Below, one piece after another: positions 11,151 to 20,581 of a stretch of 40,103 nucleotides of DNA. This DNA is from Gracilariopsis chorda (taxonomy: Eukaryota; Rhodophyta; Florideophyceae; Gracilariales; Gracilariaceae). Below the pieces are notes generated by a model. That model was not told the origin of the DNA. It made no database searches and was given only the letters and a program-made list of their open reading frames with translations. Made by a program: the position numbers and the translations under genes. The DNA lies in NCBI GenBank assembly GCA_003194525.1, contig NBIV01000430.1, positions 1 through 40,103 on the forward strand. Direction: 5' to 3'. Within the stretch, counting starts at the first letter, position 1; each line of letters opens with the position of its first letter.

Positions 11151-12104
11151 ATAATCTCGCCGAGTGAGCCATCCCACATCGTGGTAGAGTCTCGTAGCAT
11201 TGCGCGAAGTTTGTGGCGGTGTGACCCCGGCAAATGGCCGCGGTAAATATCTTCCAGTGCCTTTATGGGGTTCACTGGGTTAGAAATCGCTGTAGCATTG
11301 TCTTTTGATATAGGTGTGGCAGTCGGTTCCGAGGTTTTCAGAGTGTTCGACTATAAAACAACGGTTTCCTCCCCTTCCTCTGAAGATAGTTCGTCAGTGG
11401 TGGCGGTGGCTTCCTCAGAAGAGGCAGTGATTTATTTGGTTCTTTACCAGATACTGGGGGCGCTGGCCACGATTGGCAACGAGTACCCGGGAAGGAGCAT
11501 CCGAGGTAACGTGAACAATTCTGCTTGCCAGCGCGAGCTAAAATTTCTCGTATAACGAGGACAGAGGTTGAATAACCTGAAGACCTTGTTGACGGCAGTT
11601 GGATAGCATTCAGACTTGGGACTCAGGCGGTATAGAAACAGAGGCAGCTACTCGAAGTTTGATGGACTCGCGAGACGCGGGCGGTGGTTCATGCGCAGCA
11701 GGTAGTGGGACTTGCTTCTGCGAAGCACGCTTCAGCGGACGAAGGACGATCGGGACTGACGATCCATCGTCGAGTTCCACACGCCTAAGGCGGGGCCTGA
11801 TTTCGTCGACAAATCAGTCCCATTAATCACATCCCAGTATGACTGGAGCGGCTAATGACCGACAAACAATAAAGACGAGCTTCACCACGGAGGTACCCAA
11901 CCGCACGACTAAGTCGACGGTACCCACCATTTTTAACGTGTTCGCATATGCGACGTCAGGAACCGTTTCGGAACGGATACAAGGTCGCACCTGCGGCGGT
12001 AGCAATGATTACACGATGAAGTTGGGGCCTGCATCTGTGTCCAGGACTGTTAGAAATCTCACCATAAAATGGGTGTGAAGGCCAAGGTCGGCATAAACCT
12101 TGTA
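11151..12104 (-). pseudogene. Gypsy-2 protease and protease-RT linker
   Basis: Retropepsin-type aspartic protease that would have cut the polyprotein. The active-site loop reads L-D-T-D-A-G near 12020-12040, where the family has D-T-G/S-A; the Gly of the loop is replaced by Asp. The rest lies in another frame (12005-11823) and ends with the conserved P-V-I-L-G-C-D turn that precedes the C-terminal helix. The linker towards RT includes HLPGSHRHKLRAMLR and W-D-G-S-L-G-E-I at about 11230-11156, the usual lead-in to a Ty3/Gypsy RT, and is cut exactly at solo LTR B. Confidence 0.7.
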
Positions 12105-12222
12105 GTTTCGTTTGGCCATGACCAAGACTCTATCCAGGATCCGGGCGTTTTTACTCCGTATCCACCGGCGACGCAGCACCAAAAAGTGTACAAAGTCTGG
12201 GTTTGTGGTGTCCTTCTTTGAA

Positions 12223-12276
12223 ATTATTTTCACCGGGAGCGTTATTTTCACCGGGAGCGTTATTTTCCCCGGGAGC
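12223..12276. repeat. Three tandem 18-bp repeats upstream of the protease
   Basis: The unit RTTATTTTCMCCGGGAGC occurs three times in a row (12223, 12241, 12259) with one or two differences. On the coding (minus) strand it gives a repeated six-residue unit, L-P-V-K-I-T. As the unit is a multiple of three, copy number can vary without breaking the frame. It lies in the spacer between nucleocapsid and protease, a place where length variation is tolerated. Confidence 0.75.
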
Positions 12277-12348
12277 GAAGCAGTGACCCCTCGGGCGTCA
12301 ACAGCCTCATCTCTGAGGACGCCTTTCCCAGAGGGGAGACTCCCTGAG

Positions 12349-13355
12349 TTAGTTTTCCTGAGAGGTTCCCACCGTAGGCGGTAGTCCAAGATCCTTGACC
12401 ACGAGAGTTTTGCTCGGTAGGCCAGGGTTTTTATCCACATAGGCGGTGGTTGCATCGGACGTTTGCGTGACTTCCCGATTCGGGTTCATTGAAGCTAGCC
12501 GCGCACGTGGGATATGTGCCAAGGAATGCCAGAAGTCCGTTTTAGCAGGGAGGTAGGAAGCCGTCGGGACGGAACGTTTCTCCTTTGGAATGAGGGCCTC
12601 GTAATTTGCTACCCCCTTGGCCATATACTTCAGTGAGCAAAGACACTGAGTAGATTTATGGCCATGGGTGTAGCAAAGGTGGCAAATCAGAGCCAACATG
12701 GTGACGCGCCGGTTAATATCGAGAGCATCGGAGAAGCGTACCGCAGGGCGGGTGTCATTCCATCCGGGCCGTTGATAACTGGATTGACCGTTCATAAACG
12801 GACCTCGTGTTGGCGGTACGCGATTGCACCCCGCGTACAATCCGAGGTTGTCTTGCGCCATTTCAAACGTGCCCTCCGTCGTTGACGATAAGTCCGTGGT
12901 TGGTATAGACACACCATCTCCTTGTGAAAAATACACGGTGTCGTATCCCTGTTGGGGATTCTATCTGCAGGAAGTGAGGGCGATGAGGAATCACTCTCTA
13001 CCACCAACGCCTTGGCGGGCGGGCTTAAACCGATGACTTGGATTTCTTGCACGAAGTGCTTCCCCTTCCGCTCAAGCATGTTGAAAAAGCTCGAGCTAGG
13101 TGATTCTCTGCTTGCCCTCGCGGTAACGAGTGACTAGACTCCGGATTGCCGGGTCAAGGCCATCGATGAACATGGTGCAATGGTCCCTTGCGGGGTATAA
13201 ATTCCCACAAAGGTGGAAGGCCTAGTTAAGGTGCACCAAGTAATTGGTTTCCGTCTCGCCTGTGTGCTGATGAGTATCCCGCAAAGTGAGGATTGGCACC
13301 TGAATTGCGGTATTGGTGGCATAAGAGCGCAATAAATATTGCACAGCCTCCGGCC
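12349..13355 (-). pseudogene. Gypsy-2 gag, C-terminal half (capsid end and zinc knuckle)
   Basis: Structural gag protein that packages the element's RNA. From the edge of solo LTR E it begins WPEAVQYLLRSY and continues with a capsid-type helix-rich region to about 13135. In another frame at 12684-12643 there is a zinc knuckle C-x2-C-x4-H-x4-C (residues C-H-L-C...H...C), the nucleocapsid RNA-binding motif. The region is split over at least three frames, so the copy is inactive. It joins the N-terminal half across solo LTR E without loss of bases. Confidence 0.7.
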
Positions 13356-13360
13356 AGCAG

Positions 13361-14097
13361 TGTGGTATTCCACTAATGCCTGTAATGGCCTCGGTAGCGG
13401 GGTGGAAAGCCACAAACGAACCACGAATGTGGGTGTTGCCTTGCGGGCAATGGGACTAAAAGATCAGTGCCAAGGTGGGAGCACCAGCAGTACGAATTTC
13501 ACGTGTGTGAACAGCGTATCCGAGAGCGGAGACTCAGCGTAGCCAAAAGAGAAGAGTATCAGACGGTCCTGTGGCAAACACAACAATATCAATAAACAAA
13601 AGAGCAAAACGAGAACAGTAAGCTGTAAAACGCGTGAGGATATCTTCGGAACAAAGAGCTATAGCTCAGAAACGATTAAGTACTGATACTATAGGTGCCC
13701 CTGTGTCGTAAACGACTTAGGATTCCTGACGGTCTGACCAAAGGTTCAAGAGCTGAGGGTGTTGGTTGGCCTTCGCCCCCCTCACCTGGGCAGGTCGCCC
13801 TTTACTAGGCTGCGAAGCCACTCAGTAGTCTGACTGTAAGGTCTAAATGTGTGGCTCTCCACTAACTACAGTAATAAAATATAAGAAAATAAATTAAATA
13901 ATTAGTGGAGGCCCACTACAGTACCATGCACAGCAGTGCAGTGCCAAATTACTATTCGTAGTCCACATTCCTCCAAAAAGGGGTTCCCTTCATAGTCCTC
14001 GCTGGACAGCCAGGTACTGTAGCCGAAAGCTATGAATGTTGTCCTCGACCTAACTCATCATTCGATGATCCGATACCAATGCATTTCGAATGCTACA
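13361..14097. repeat. Solo LTR E, inserted in gag of Gypsy-2
   Basis: A 737-bp TG...CA sequence starting TGTGGTATTCCACTAATGCC and ending GCATTTCGAATGCTACA, flanked by a perfect 5-bp duplication AGCAG (13356-13360 and 14098-14102). The gag reading frame is contiguous when it and one duplication are removed. Its ends form imperfect inverted repeats, but its body differs from LTRs A-D, so it is a different family. An A/T-rich centre (about 13870-13905) is flanked by CTCCACTAA and TTAGTGGAG, which pair. Other short hairpins include TTGCC...GGCAA near 13440. Element orientation is not known because no internal genes remain. Confidence 0.88.
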
Positions 14098-15237
14098 AGC
14101 AGGTTACTTCTCCCTCTGAGGCACGAGATGATCCTCTGACAGAGGTGAACTGGTCCTCTGCCACTCCCCATAAGAAATACGGTAATGCCAAATAGGCTTG
14201 TCCCTCATTCATTCCGAGGATATCGGCTTCCGCTATAAAGCGGGGAAGAAAGTCCAACACCATAAGTGGGTCTTCTCCAGTAAAATACTGGTTACGCAGT
14301 GAGAGTTGCACACGTTTTATCCACTCTTTCTTATTCATCGTGCCACGGGGTGTACGTTCTAAAGAGGAATGTTCGAGCCGGTAGTACCGGTATGACAATA
14401 ATTTCCGATACAAAGGGTTCGTCGGTTGTAATTCCCTGAGGCCAGGGTGTCTTCTCCCCCTTGCTGCGGGTCCGAATCACATTTTGGGTGGTGGATGACC
14501 GCTTCGAGCGGGAAGAACGGCCTCGTTTCTCGTCCTTGGAATCGGAGTCCGAGGAACTAGAACCATCTGACCCGAATCCAATAATGTCGTAGAATCAGAA
14601 TCCAAGTGATCTCCTTTGTGTTTCCGCTTATAGCGGCGCTCCTTTCTTCCAGCATGCTCGTCGTGGTGTGACGCAGCTGGTGCCGGATCATCCGGGGACG
14701 GTTTATCCATGATAATAAACTGTCTGACATCTCCAGATGGGCAAGAACTCGATCGAATCGAGAGTTAACTCCTTCTATGAAGGTGGCGGGTTGCTCCGAA
14801 CTCCCTAACATAAAGTTGACATCAGACCGTAAGTTACGGAGATTCTCTGCGACCAAAATTGTAGGGTTTTCCACCACTACCTCACGGAGAGTTTGTAATT
14901 TTCCCAGAAGAATGTCTTGGGCGGTCCACAAAGCGTGAACCTGAGACTACAGGGAATTCCCCTGGAGGGTGTTATGGCCCGTCGGACAGGGTTCAGGTGC
15001 GGCGGCGACCACGGCCGGAGCCGGATGAGCACCATCCACGGCCTTTGATAACGGGGCCGACGTGGAGTTCCGGGGTTCCCGGGGTGAGTTTGAAGTCCTA
15101 GACGAGGCACCTCCACCATGGCTGGACTTAGCCCGAGTTGGGATCCGAGAAACAAACCGAACTTAGGGATTATCTCCACCATTATGGGAGTGGCTGTGAG
15201 TAATCGCAGGCTCGGCAGAGGAGGGCTTTTTAGACAT
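14098..15237 (-). pseudogene. Gypsy-2 gag, N-terminal half
   Basis: The ATG at 15237 gives a protein beginning M-S-K-K-P-S-S, followed by a His/Gly/Ser-rich low-complexity stretch and, in successive frames, a helical region (about 14931-14700), a basic stretch (DEHAGRKERR...KRKHKG) and a capsid-like segment with NKKEWIKRVQLSLRNQYF (about 14340-14100). The order and composition suit a Ty3/Gypsy gag. A stop soon after the start and several frame changes show decay. The start is chosen because it is the first ATG after the candidate primer site and precedes the low-complexity N-terminus. Confidence 0.6.
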
Positions 15238-15340
15238 GAAGGCGAACTGTTAAGACGGGAAAACAACAGAACTTCCGGAGAACAAACAAAATAAACAAAA
15301 CCTCGAAAGAGGGAACCAAACACAAAACTGATTCTAGGTC

Positions 15341-15358
15341 TTCTAGGTCAGGAGACCA
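15341..15358 (-). other. Candidate tRNA primer-binding site of Gypsy-2
   Basis: Three bases inside LTR C, the minus strand reads TGGTCTCCTGACCTAGAA. It begins TGG, the complement of a tRNA's CCA end, at the usual spacing from a 5' LTR. The matching tRNA cannot be named without the host's tRNA set. Confidence 0.45.
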
Positions 15359-15361
15359 CTT

Positions 15362-15830
15362 TTTATTGCAATGGACGGAAGCGGGAGTATAACGAAAGAT
15401 GTTCAGGACCTTTCCTCGTTAGATTTGAGCCCCGTTGGGTACGGCCCTCCCAGGAGTGGCACGACTATGTCGGGTTGTAAGGCCGAGGCCACCCGTTGCG
15501 ACTGGCGCAGGGAGGTTGAGACAAGAATCAGGTATCCGCAGGAGCGGGGTGTGGGGGTGGTTGTCCCCTATAGAGAGGTGCGGTTTCCACGTTAGTGGCA
15601 CGTGCGAACACGAGCCGTGGGTAGCGGGAAAGTCACCCTGTAAAGGGAAAAGAAAGGGGGAGCTGAGTAGCGAGTGTCATGATGAAGACTAACGGCAGAG
15701 CCGGTAAATAAACCTTATACAAGGCGAACACCAAGACAGTTGGGATAAAAATCCGAATAATGAGGTCCTTTATACGGGCAAGGGGTTAGGGTTATACGTT
15801 CCATATGCTACAGTGCTTCCATCCAAGGAG
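15362..15830 (-). repeat. LTR C (5' LTR of Gypsy-2), truncated
   Basis: Homologous to the first ~60% of LTRs A and B, including the hairpin CCTTATACAAGG at 15713-15724. Its inner end is somewhat degraded (TTTTATTGCAATG in place of TGTAGTGCAATG). It stops inside the conserved CTCCAAAGAGG region and runs straight into LTR D, so about 330 bp of its outer part, which should include the start of the element, are missing. Confidence 0.8.
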
Positions 15831-15833
15831 TTG

Positions 15834-16647
15834 TGTGGTGCAATGCCCCAAAGGCGGAAAACACCGAAAGACGTTCGGGATCTTCCTCTCAAAAAGGGAA
15901 CCCAGTTGGGTAGAGCCCTCCCGGAGGTGTCACGGCGAAGCCGGTTTGTAAGACCAGGGACACCTGTCGCGACTTGAGCAGGGAGGTGAAAGCGAAGAAT
16001 CGGTATCCGCGTGAGCGGGGTGTGATCCTCAGTAGAGGTATGTTTCCACGTAAGTGGGGAAGTGTGAGCGGGTGCACACTGGAAGGGCCGCGGGTAGCGG
16101 GATGTACTACCCTGAAAGGGGGAAAGGAGGAAGAGTGGGCGAGGGTGAGTAGCCAGAGCGACGAACAAATACGGCAATGCCGGTGGACAGGACTCCCTAT
16201 ACAGGGCGAAACACCAATGCAGTTGGAATAATATGACTCCCAGTGATGGGTCCCTTTAGATGTGCAAGGGGGTTAGACTTCCCGTGGTTCACGGCGTTTC
16301 CCTCCAAGGAGGAGTAGAGCACGCGCGCAAGCGGTAACAACTAGAGCCAATTCCCCAGGTTGGGGTCCCTTGTTGGGGAAGGTTTACTGGTGCGACGGCA
16401 GTGCGCCGTCGCACTAAGTACTAGCTTCCCAGAAATGGGTGTGAAAATAATAAATAATATTAACTAAAATACTCCACATTTCGTGGCAACATCCACTACT
16501 GTGGCCAACCGCCAATTGGCCTAAAACCGTGTCCCACGTGTCCATACCCACCATTGTGGGGCGTAGTTCATACACACACTACACAACCGAGAGTATCGGG
16601 AAAACGATCAAGTACCAAAAATCCCTCCCTGAGGGCGTTGCACTTCA
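15834..16647 (-). repeat. LTR D, divergent full-length copy abutting LTR C
   Basis: An 814-bp TG...CA sequence (TGTGGTGCAATGCCC...GGGCGTTGCACTTCA), homologous to A-C along its whole length but more diverged. Its hairpins are conserved or strengthened, for example CCCTATACAGGG at 16195-16206 and a perfect 10-bp stem at 16390-16414. The flanks (AGTTG left, TCGGA right) do not match, so it is not a simple solo insertion. It may come from recombination between LTRs of neighbouring elements. Confidence 0.8.
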
Positions 16648-17188
16648 TCGGATTCAACAGTCTGCAAGTCGTGCGAGCCATCCGCGGGGAAGACGATCAA
16701 AAAGTATTTCGCAAGGTCCGAAACAGCGTACAAAATATAGTCTCGAGCGTTGAAGTTATCTTGGCGCTTAAGTAGAGCATCCCGGTGCGCGCCATGCGCG
16801 TTTGTAGAACTGCTCGCTATGTTGGTAGGACTACAAAGAAATCAAATCCGTATTTACGACGTCTTCAATGAAAGGCTTCTTTGCATTGCCTCGGTGGTAA
16901 GCGCAATCCGTAATCGGTCGTTTCCACGCAGTAGTAGGATACTAGAACGTTAGAGGATAGAATAGACTTAGAAGACCAGAGCTGACAACAGCCTCTGTAC
17001 GCAGCCGACACGGACAACCTTGTTTCCCTCTACTGCTAATCTTCTACTTCGTCTAGCTTGTTTGTGAGAAGTAGATTCCGATACGGTTCAGTAGCTAGTC
17101 TAAATAAAATTATTCTAACTACCAAAACGGTATAGAAGCCTCCGCCCTAACGGGAGATTCGACGCAAGTACGGCTTACAGCCACTCAT
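16648..17188. other. No gene recognised
   Basis: Only short, unrelated open frames. I see no transposon ends or RNA gene here. Confidence 0.5.
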
Positions 17189-17984
17189 TCACAGTATCAC
17201 CGCCGCATGAAACTGCGCGTCCAACCACGACGGCCTCGCCAGCCCATACGCATGCCACTGCGCACGCTCCGCCCTGCGCAACGAGCTCTCCGCCCTGCGG
17301 TGGACCGCCCCCCATGCCTCATTCCAAACCTCGCACCGGCCGTGTATACATCTCCAACACATTCTCCCCGCCGCGTCCCGCGCCGCGCTACAAGTGCACC
17401 CCAATCGCGCTCCAGTCACCCACCACGCACCCGAACGCTGGCCCGTGCGCGCGCCGAATCTGAAGGTGAAGTTCCGCGAAATCAAATGCGTCCTTCGCGC
17501 TCAGGTTGGAGCGGAAGATGACACGGATGGCATCTGTGTTCGTTAGCGGCGTGTATGGCTTATCGTTGTGCATGTGCACCGTGATGGCGCAGCCGCTGCC
17601 CATGGTATCGCCCGCGATGTACGAGACGGGCATCGCTCCGTGGCACATTTGACGTGCATATTGCTGCGCGCAAACGTAGTTGCCGTCATGGTAGCGAGCG
17701 ATGAACATGCTTAGGTCGGCTGTACGCACCACGCCGGCCGTCTTGTTGAGCTTGGTCACCCACCACGCGTCCTCCCAGAAGCAGTACTTCTTCGCTAAGG
17801 AAGACGCATCCACGCGTTCCACAGCGCGTCGAAACAGCTCGGAGGAGCTCTTCAACGGCTCCGAATTGAGCCCTAGCGCGAGCAATTCTGGCTGGCTGAT
17901 GTTCAACACCACCTTTCTCGCCGTCTGCATTGTTCGAATCCAGGCCGCTATTCTATCACATTTTGAATTGAATAAAGCAGACAT
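17189..17984 (-). pseudogene. Unidentified protein gene, frame-shifted
   Basis: A 198-codon open frame (17984-17388) with balanced, protein-like composition. It contains YCFWEDAWWVTKLNK, CHGAMPVSYIAGDTMGSG and HMHNDKPYTPLTNTD, then a C-terminal LHLQIRRAHGPAFGCVVGDW segment. A second open frame overlaps its end (17485-17189) and is rich in Ala, Arg and Trp; it may be the real C-terminus after a frameshift. There is no signal peptide or membrane segment, and stops lie upstream of the first ATG, so the N-terminus may be missing. The spaced Trp/Tyr, Gly and His residues hint at an enzyme, but I cannot name the family. It lies between transposons, which fits a broken gene. Confidence 0.4.
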
Positions 17985-18534
17985 TAAAGAAGCCTCAGAA
18001 TACTCTTGGTATCTAGGACGACGCAGTACCTTGACGTTAAATACAAGACCTAGCCATTTTGTACGTCATAAGAGCTGCAAAGCAAAGCAACTCTACCTAT
18101 AAGACAGCAGAGCATTGCGCGGAAATAAAATCGGCTTTTGGTGGCATTGATGAAGCAAGCGTCTCAGCAAACGGCCGCGACGTTGGTACGATGAGCACCA
18201 TTTGTGATCCACGTTGGTACCTGCCGGAGTGTGGCGCTTAGCTCTCTTCTCGTGCTCATTGCAAATGGATTATGGTCGCGAGAGCAGAAGGCAACGATTT
18301 TTTTGGATGCGGTTGTACGTGATGTCTCCTCAACTCCGAGTTGGCGCCGTCGAAATGAGACTACACTCACCGAAATTCAAATAAATCCACCAAACCGCCT
18401 GCCTTGCTCGTGAAGAGCAAGGCCGGTGGAGGAGGAATAAGTGCGGTAACATATAGCGACTGGTGTAGTTTGCTTAACAGAACATCTAAAGCATGCACCT
18501 TAAACTATACAACACACTTGTACACACTTTTGTA

Positions 18535-19763
18535 TGTGAAATATAAAATAAATCCACGAAATTCAATAAATCCAAAAAGTTCTTTAATGTGTTTTGGCGC
18601 CTTCTGTTGTCGTATCTGAAAAAAACGACTACCACAACAAAAACGCCATACTAAATAGTTCTTGAACAAGAACTTTTAAAACAGCGTTACAAATAATGCC
18701 TCGCGGTAAAGCGCTAACTGACAGAGAAAAAGGCATCATTCTAGCCTTACGACATGGACAACTCAGCGAACGAGAAATTGCTAATGCTGTCGGTCGATCC
18801 AGGGGAGCTGTTCAAAACGTTCTGAAAAACTTCGACAAATCCAAACGCAAATATCCAAGAGCTAACAACCGTAAGCTTACCAATAACACAGAGCATCGAA
18901 TCATTCGAAAGGCCCTGACTGGTGAGTTTAGTGCCAATCACATACGTCGGGACATGCAACTACCCGTCACAACCCGTCGTGTTCAGCAAATACTTCACAA
19001 TTTCCCCCACCTAAAGTACAAGAAAATGATGAAGGGTCCATATATGAAGGCTTGAAACAAAATTCGAAGAATATAATTTGCCAGGAAGTACCTTCAATCA
19101 GAAGCTATTGACTGGAAGAATGTTATTTTCACGGATGAAGAAAAGTTTAATTAAGATGGACCCGAAGGCAATTGCATGTACTGGCATGTTTTACGAACCG
19201 AAAAAAGGTAGTTTTCTAAACGCAACATGGGAGGAGGAGCTGTAATGGTTTGGGGAGCCATTTATTATTACGGTGCTTTGCAGGTAGTGGAAATAAGCGG
19301 TAATCAGAATTCTAATGACTAAGTGAAGCTACTTGACGAGAACCTTTTACCGTTTGCTGCGGAAACCCTGGAAGAAAATTGGACTTTGGTTCATGATGGG
19401 GGTTCTATTCATCGTTCTAAGGTCACCAAAGAGTGGATAGCACGCAAGAAGGTGGATGTTCTACAGTGGTCTGCTCATAGTCTGGACCTTAAGTTAATCG
19501 AAAATGTCTGGGGTGCTATGGTTCGAGATGTCTACCACGGTTTCAAGCAGGTTAAAACTGTAGAAGAACTTGGTGCAAAGATTGAATCAGTTTGGAATAA
19601 TATGGAAGAAACTTTTATAAGGAATTTTAACCGTTCTATCAATAACCGTCTATTGTGTATGCTGGACGCAAATGGTGGGCCATCAGGCTACTGAATGTGT
19701 TGTTTTGGCTAAGAAGTCCTTTTTGGACTTATTGAATTTCGTGGATTTATGGTAAATTTCACA
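18535..19763 (+). mobile_element. Tc1/mariner DNA transposon (inner copy)
   Basis: A 1229-bp element with ends TGTGAAAT...ATTTCACA, extended inverted repeats of about 45 bp sharing AAATCCACGAAATTCAATAA, and flanking TA dinucleotides at 18533-18534 and 19764-19765. It contains a broken transposase gene. Length and end structure suit the Tc1 group. The inner repeats resemble the outer element's ends, so the two are probably relatives. Confidence 0.85.
18696..19694 (+). pseudogene. Tc1-type transposase, broken
   Basis: Would bind the inverted repeats and cut and paste the element. The N-terminal 120 codons (18696-19055) hold the paired-type helix-turn-helix: LTDREKGIILAL, EREIANAVGRSRGAVQNVLK, then a second HTH with TTRRVQQIL. 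The catalytic part continues through stops: V-I-F-T-D-E-E carries the first Asp, L-V-H-D-G-G-S-I-H-R the second, and L-I-E-N-V-W-G the Glu. Exactly 34 residues separate the second Asp and the Glu, the DD34E spacing of Tc1. Stops near 19055, 19075, 19153 and 19320 inactivate it. Confidence 0.85.
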
Positions 19764-19936
19764 TACTGAATCCTAAAGCTGTTGTTGTTTGAGTTTTGCT
19801 TTGTTATTTCGGTACTATCACTTTGAATGCTACTCTACTCCACTGTCTATGAGCTACTTCTTCGACTTTGACCTGCCTTGCTCTTCGCGAGCTAGGCCGG
19901 CGGTCTACTGGACTTATTTGAATTTCGCGGAGTGTA

Positions 19937-20581
19937 TACGGCACGTATTGGGTTTACCCTTGTACACAGCAACTGAAATAAATGTGATTGGCCGCGACGC
20001 CTGATCAATGGTATGTTGTTTGGCGTTCCGTAAGTGGTGTAGGGAGACCCTGGTCTGGGGTTGCGGTTTTAAGATATTTTTAGGGGGTATAGATTCTGAA
20101 CAATGATTGGAGCCTCGGTCTCGGGCTTTATTGTTGGCGTGCCAACTGTGAGCAGAAGATGAAACAAGATAAGGGTAAGCAATTCTACCCCGTTGTCAAC
20201 ACATGGCGATTAGGGTGCGAATCACGTATGCCATCTCAAGTTGTCCCCGTTGCCGTCATGCAATTCGTGCCCGTCGGCAAGTTCACGCACAGCTGGCTGC
20301 TTTCACATATCTTCGGACTGGCTCCCCCTCTTTCTGGCGTTGCTGTTTGTGTCAAGAGAGCCTGCGCAGCGTGAATTTCTACTGTGCGGCCCACCTGCTC
20401 ACCTTTCTAACCAACCTCGCCGTTCTCGGTAGCGCTCCTTTGGCACGCTGTCCTTTGTATCACACACCGCTACGCCCTTCATCTTTACTGGAGGCACACC
20501 ACTCGGCCTGTCCACCTTCGCCCTTCAAACTTTGAAGTCCTTTCTCATTTCCGCGCAGGTGAGCTCCTCAGCACTACGATA
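19937..20581. other. Upstream region of the NLR gene, no other gene
   Basis: No recognised domain. The bases from about 20160 to 20581 are pyrimidine- and C-rich and probably hold the 5' untranslated region of the following gene. No clear TATA box was found. Confidence 0.45.

Larger units (their letters stand above)
3168..15830 (-). mobile_element. Ty3/Gypsy-like retrotransposon 2, nearly full length, with two solo LTRs nested inside
   Basis: On the minus strand the order is right LTR (C), candidate primer site, gag, protease, RT, RNase H, integrase, a low-complexity pol tail, a block that looks coding on the opposite strand, a purine-rich tract, and left LTR (A). LTRs A and C are homologous and in the same orientation. 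The coding parts carry frameshifts, stops and altered catalytic residues. Solo LTR E sits inside gag and solo LTR B between protease and RT; removing each insert with one copy of its target duplication restores the surrounding frame. No target duplication is visible for the whole element because LTR C has lost its outer part. Without B and E the element would be about 11 kb. Confidence 0.85.
18364..19934. mobile_element. Terminal-inverted-repeat element, host of a nested Tc1/mariner
   Basis: About 60 bp at 18364-18425 reappear inverted at 19870-19934: both begin CACTC and share GAAATTCAAATAA, then TCC, and a hairpin built on GCCTTGCTC / GAGCAAGGC. The outer edges are flanked by TA (18362-18363 and 19935-19936), the usual Tc1/mariner target duplication. 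Inside lies the smaller element 18535-19763, so this outer element has either been hit by a relative or is a composite with double ends. It has no coding sequence of its own outside the inner element. Confidence 0.65.

Noticed and set aside
13222..13413. Minus-strand frame starting MAFHPATEAITG read as one gag segment
   Set aside because: Its first ~17 codons lie inside solo LTR E; only the part from WPEAVQYLL onwards belongs to gag.
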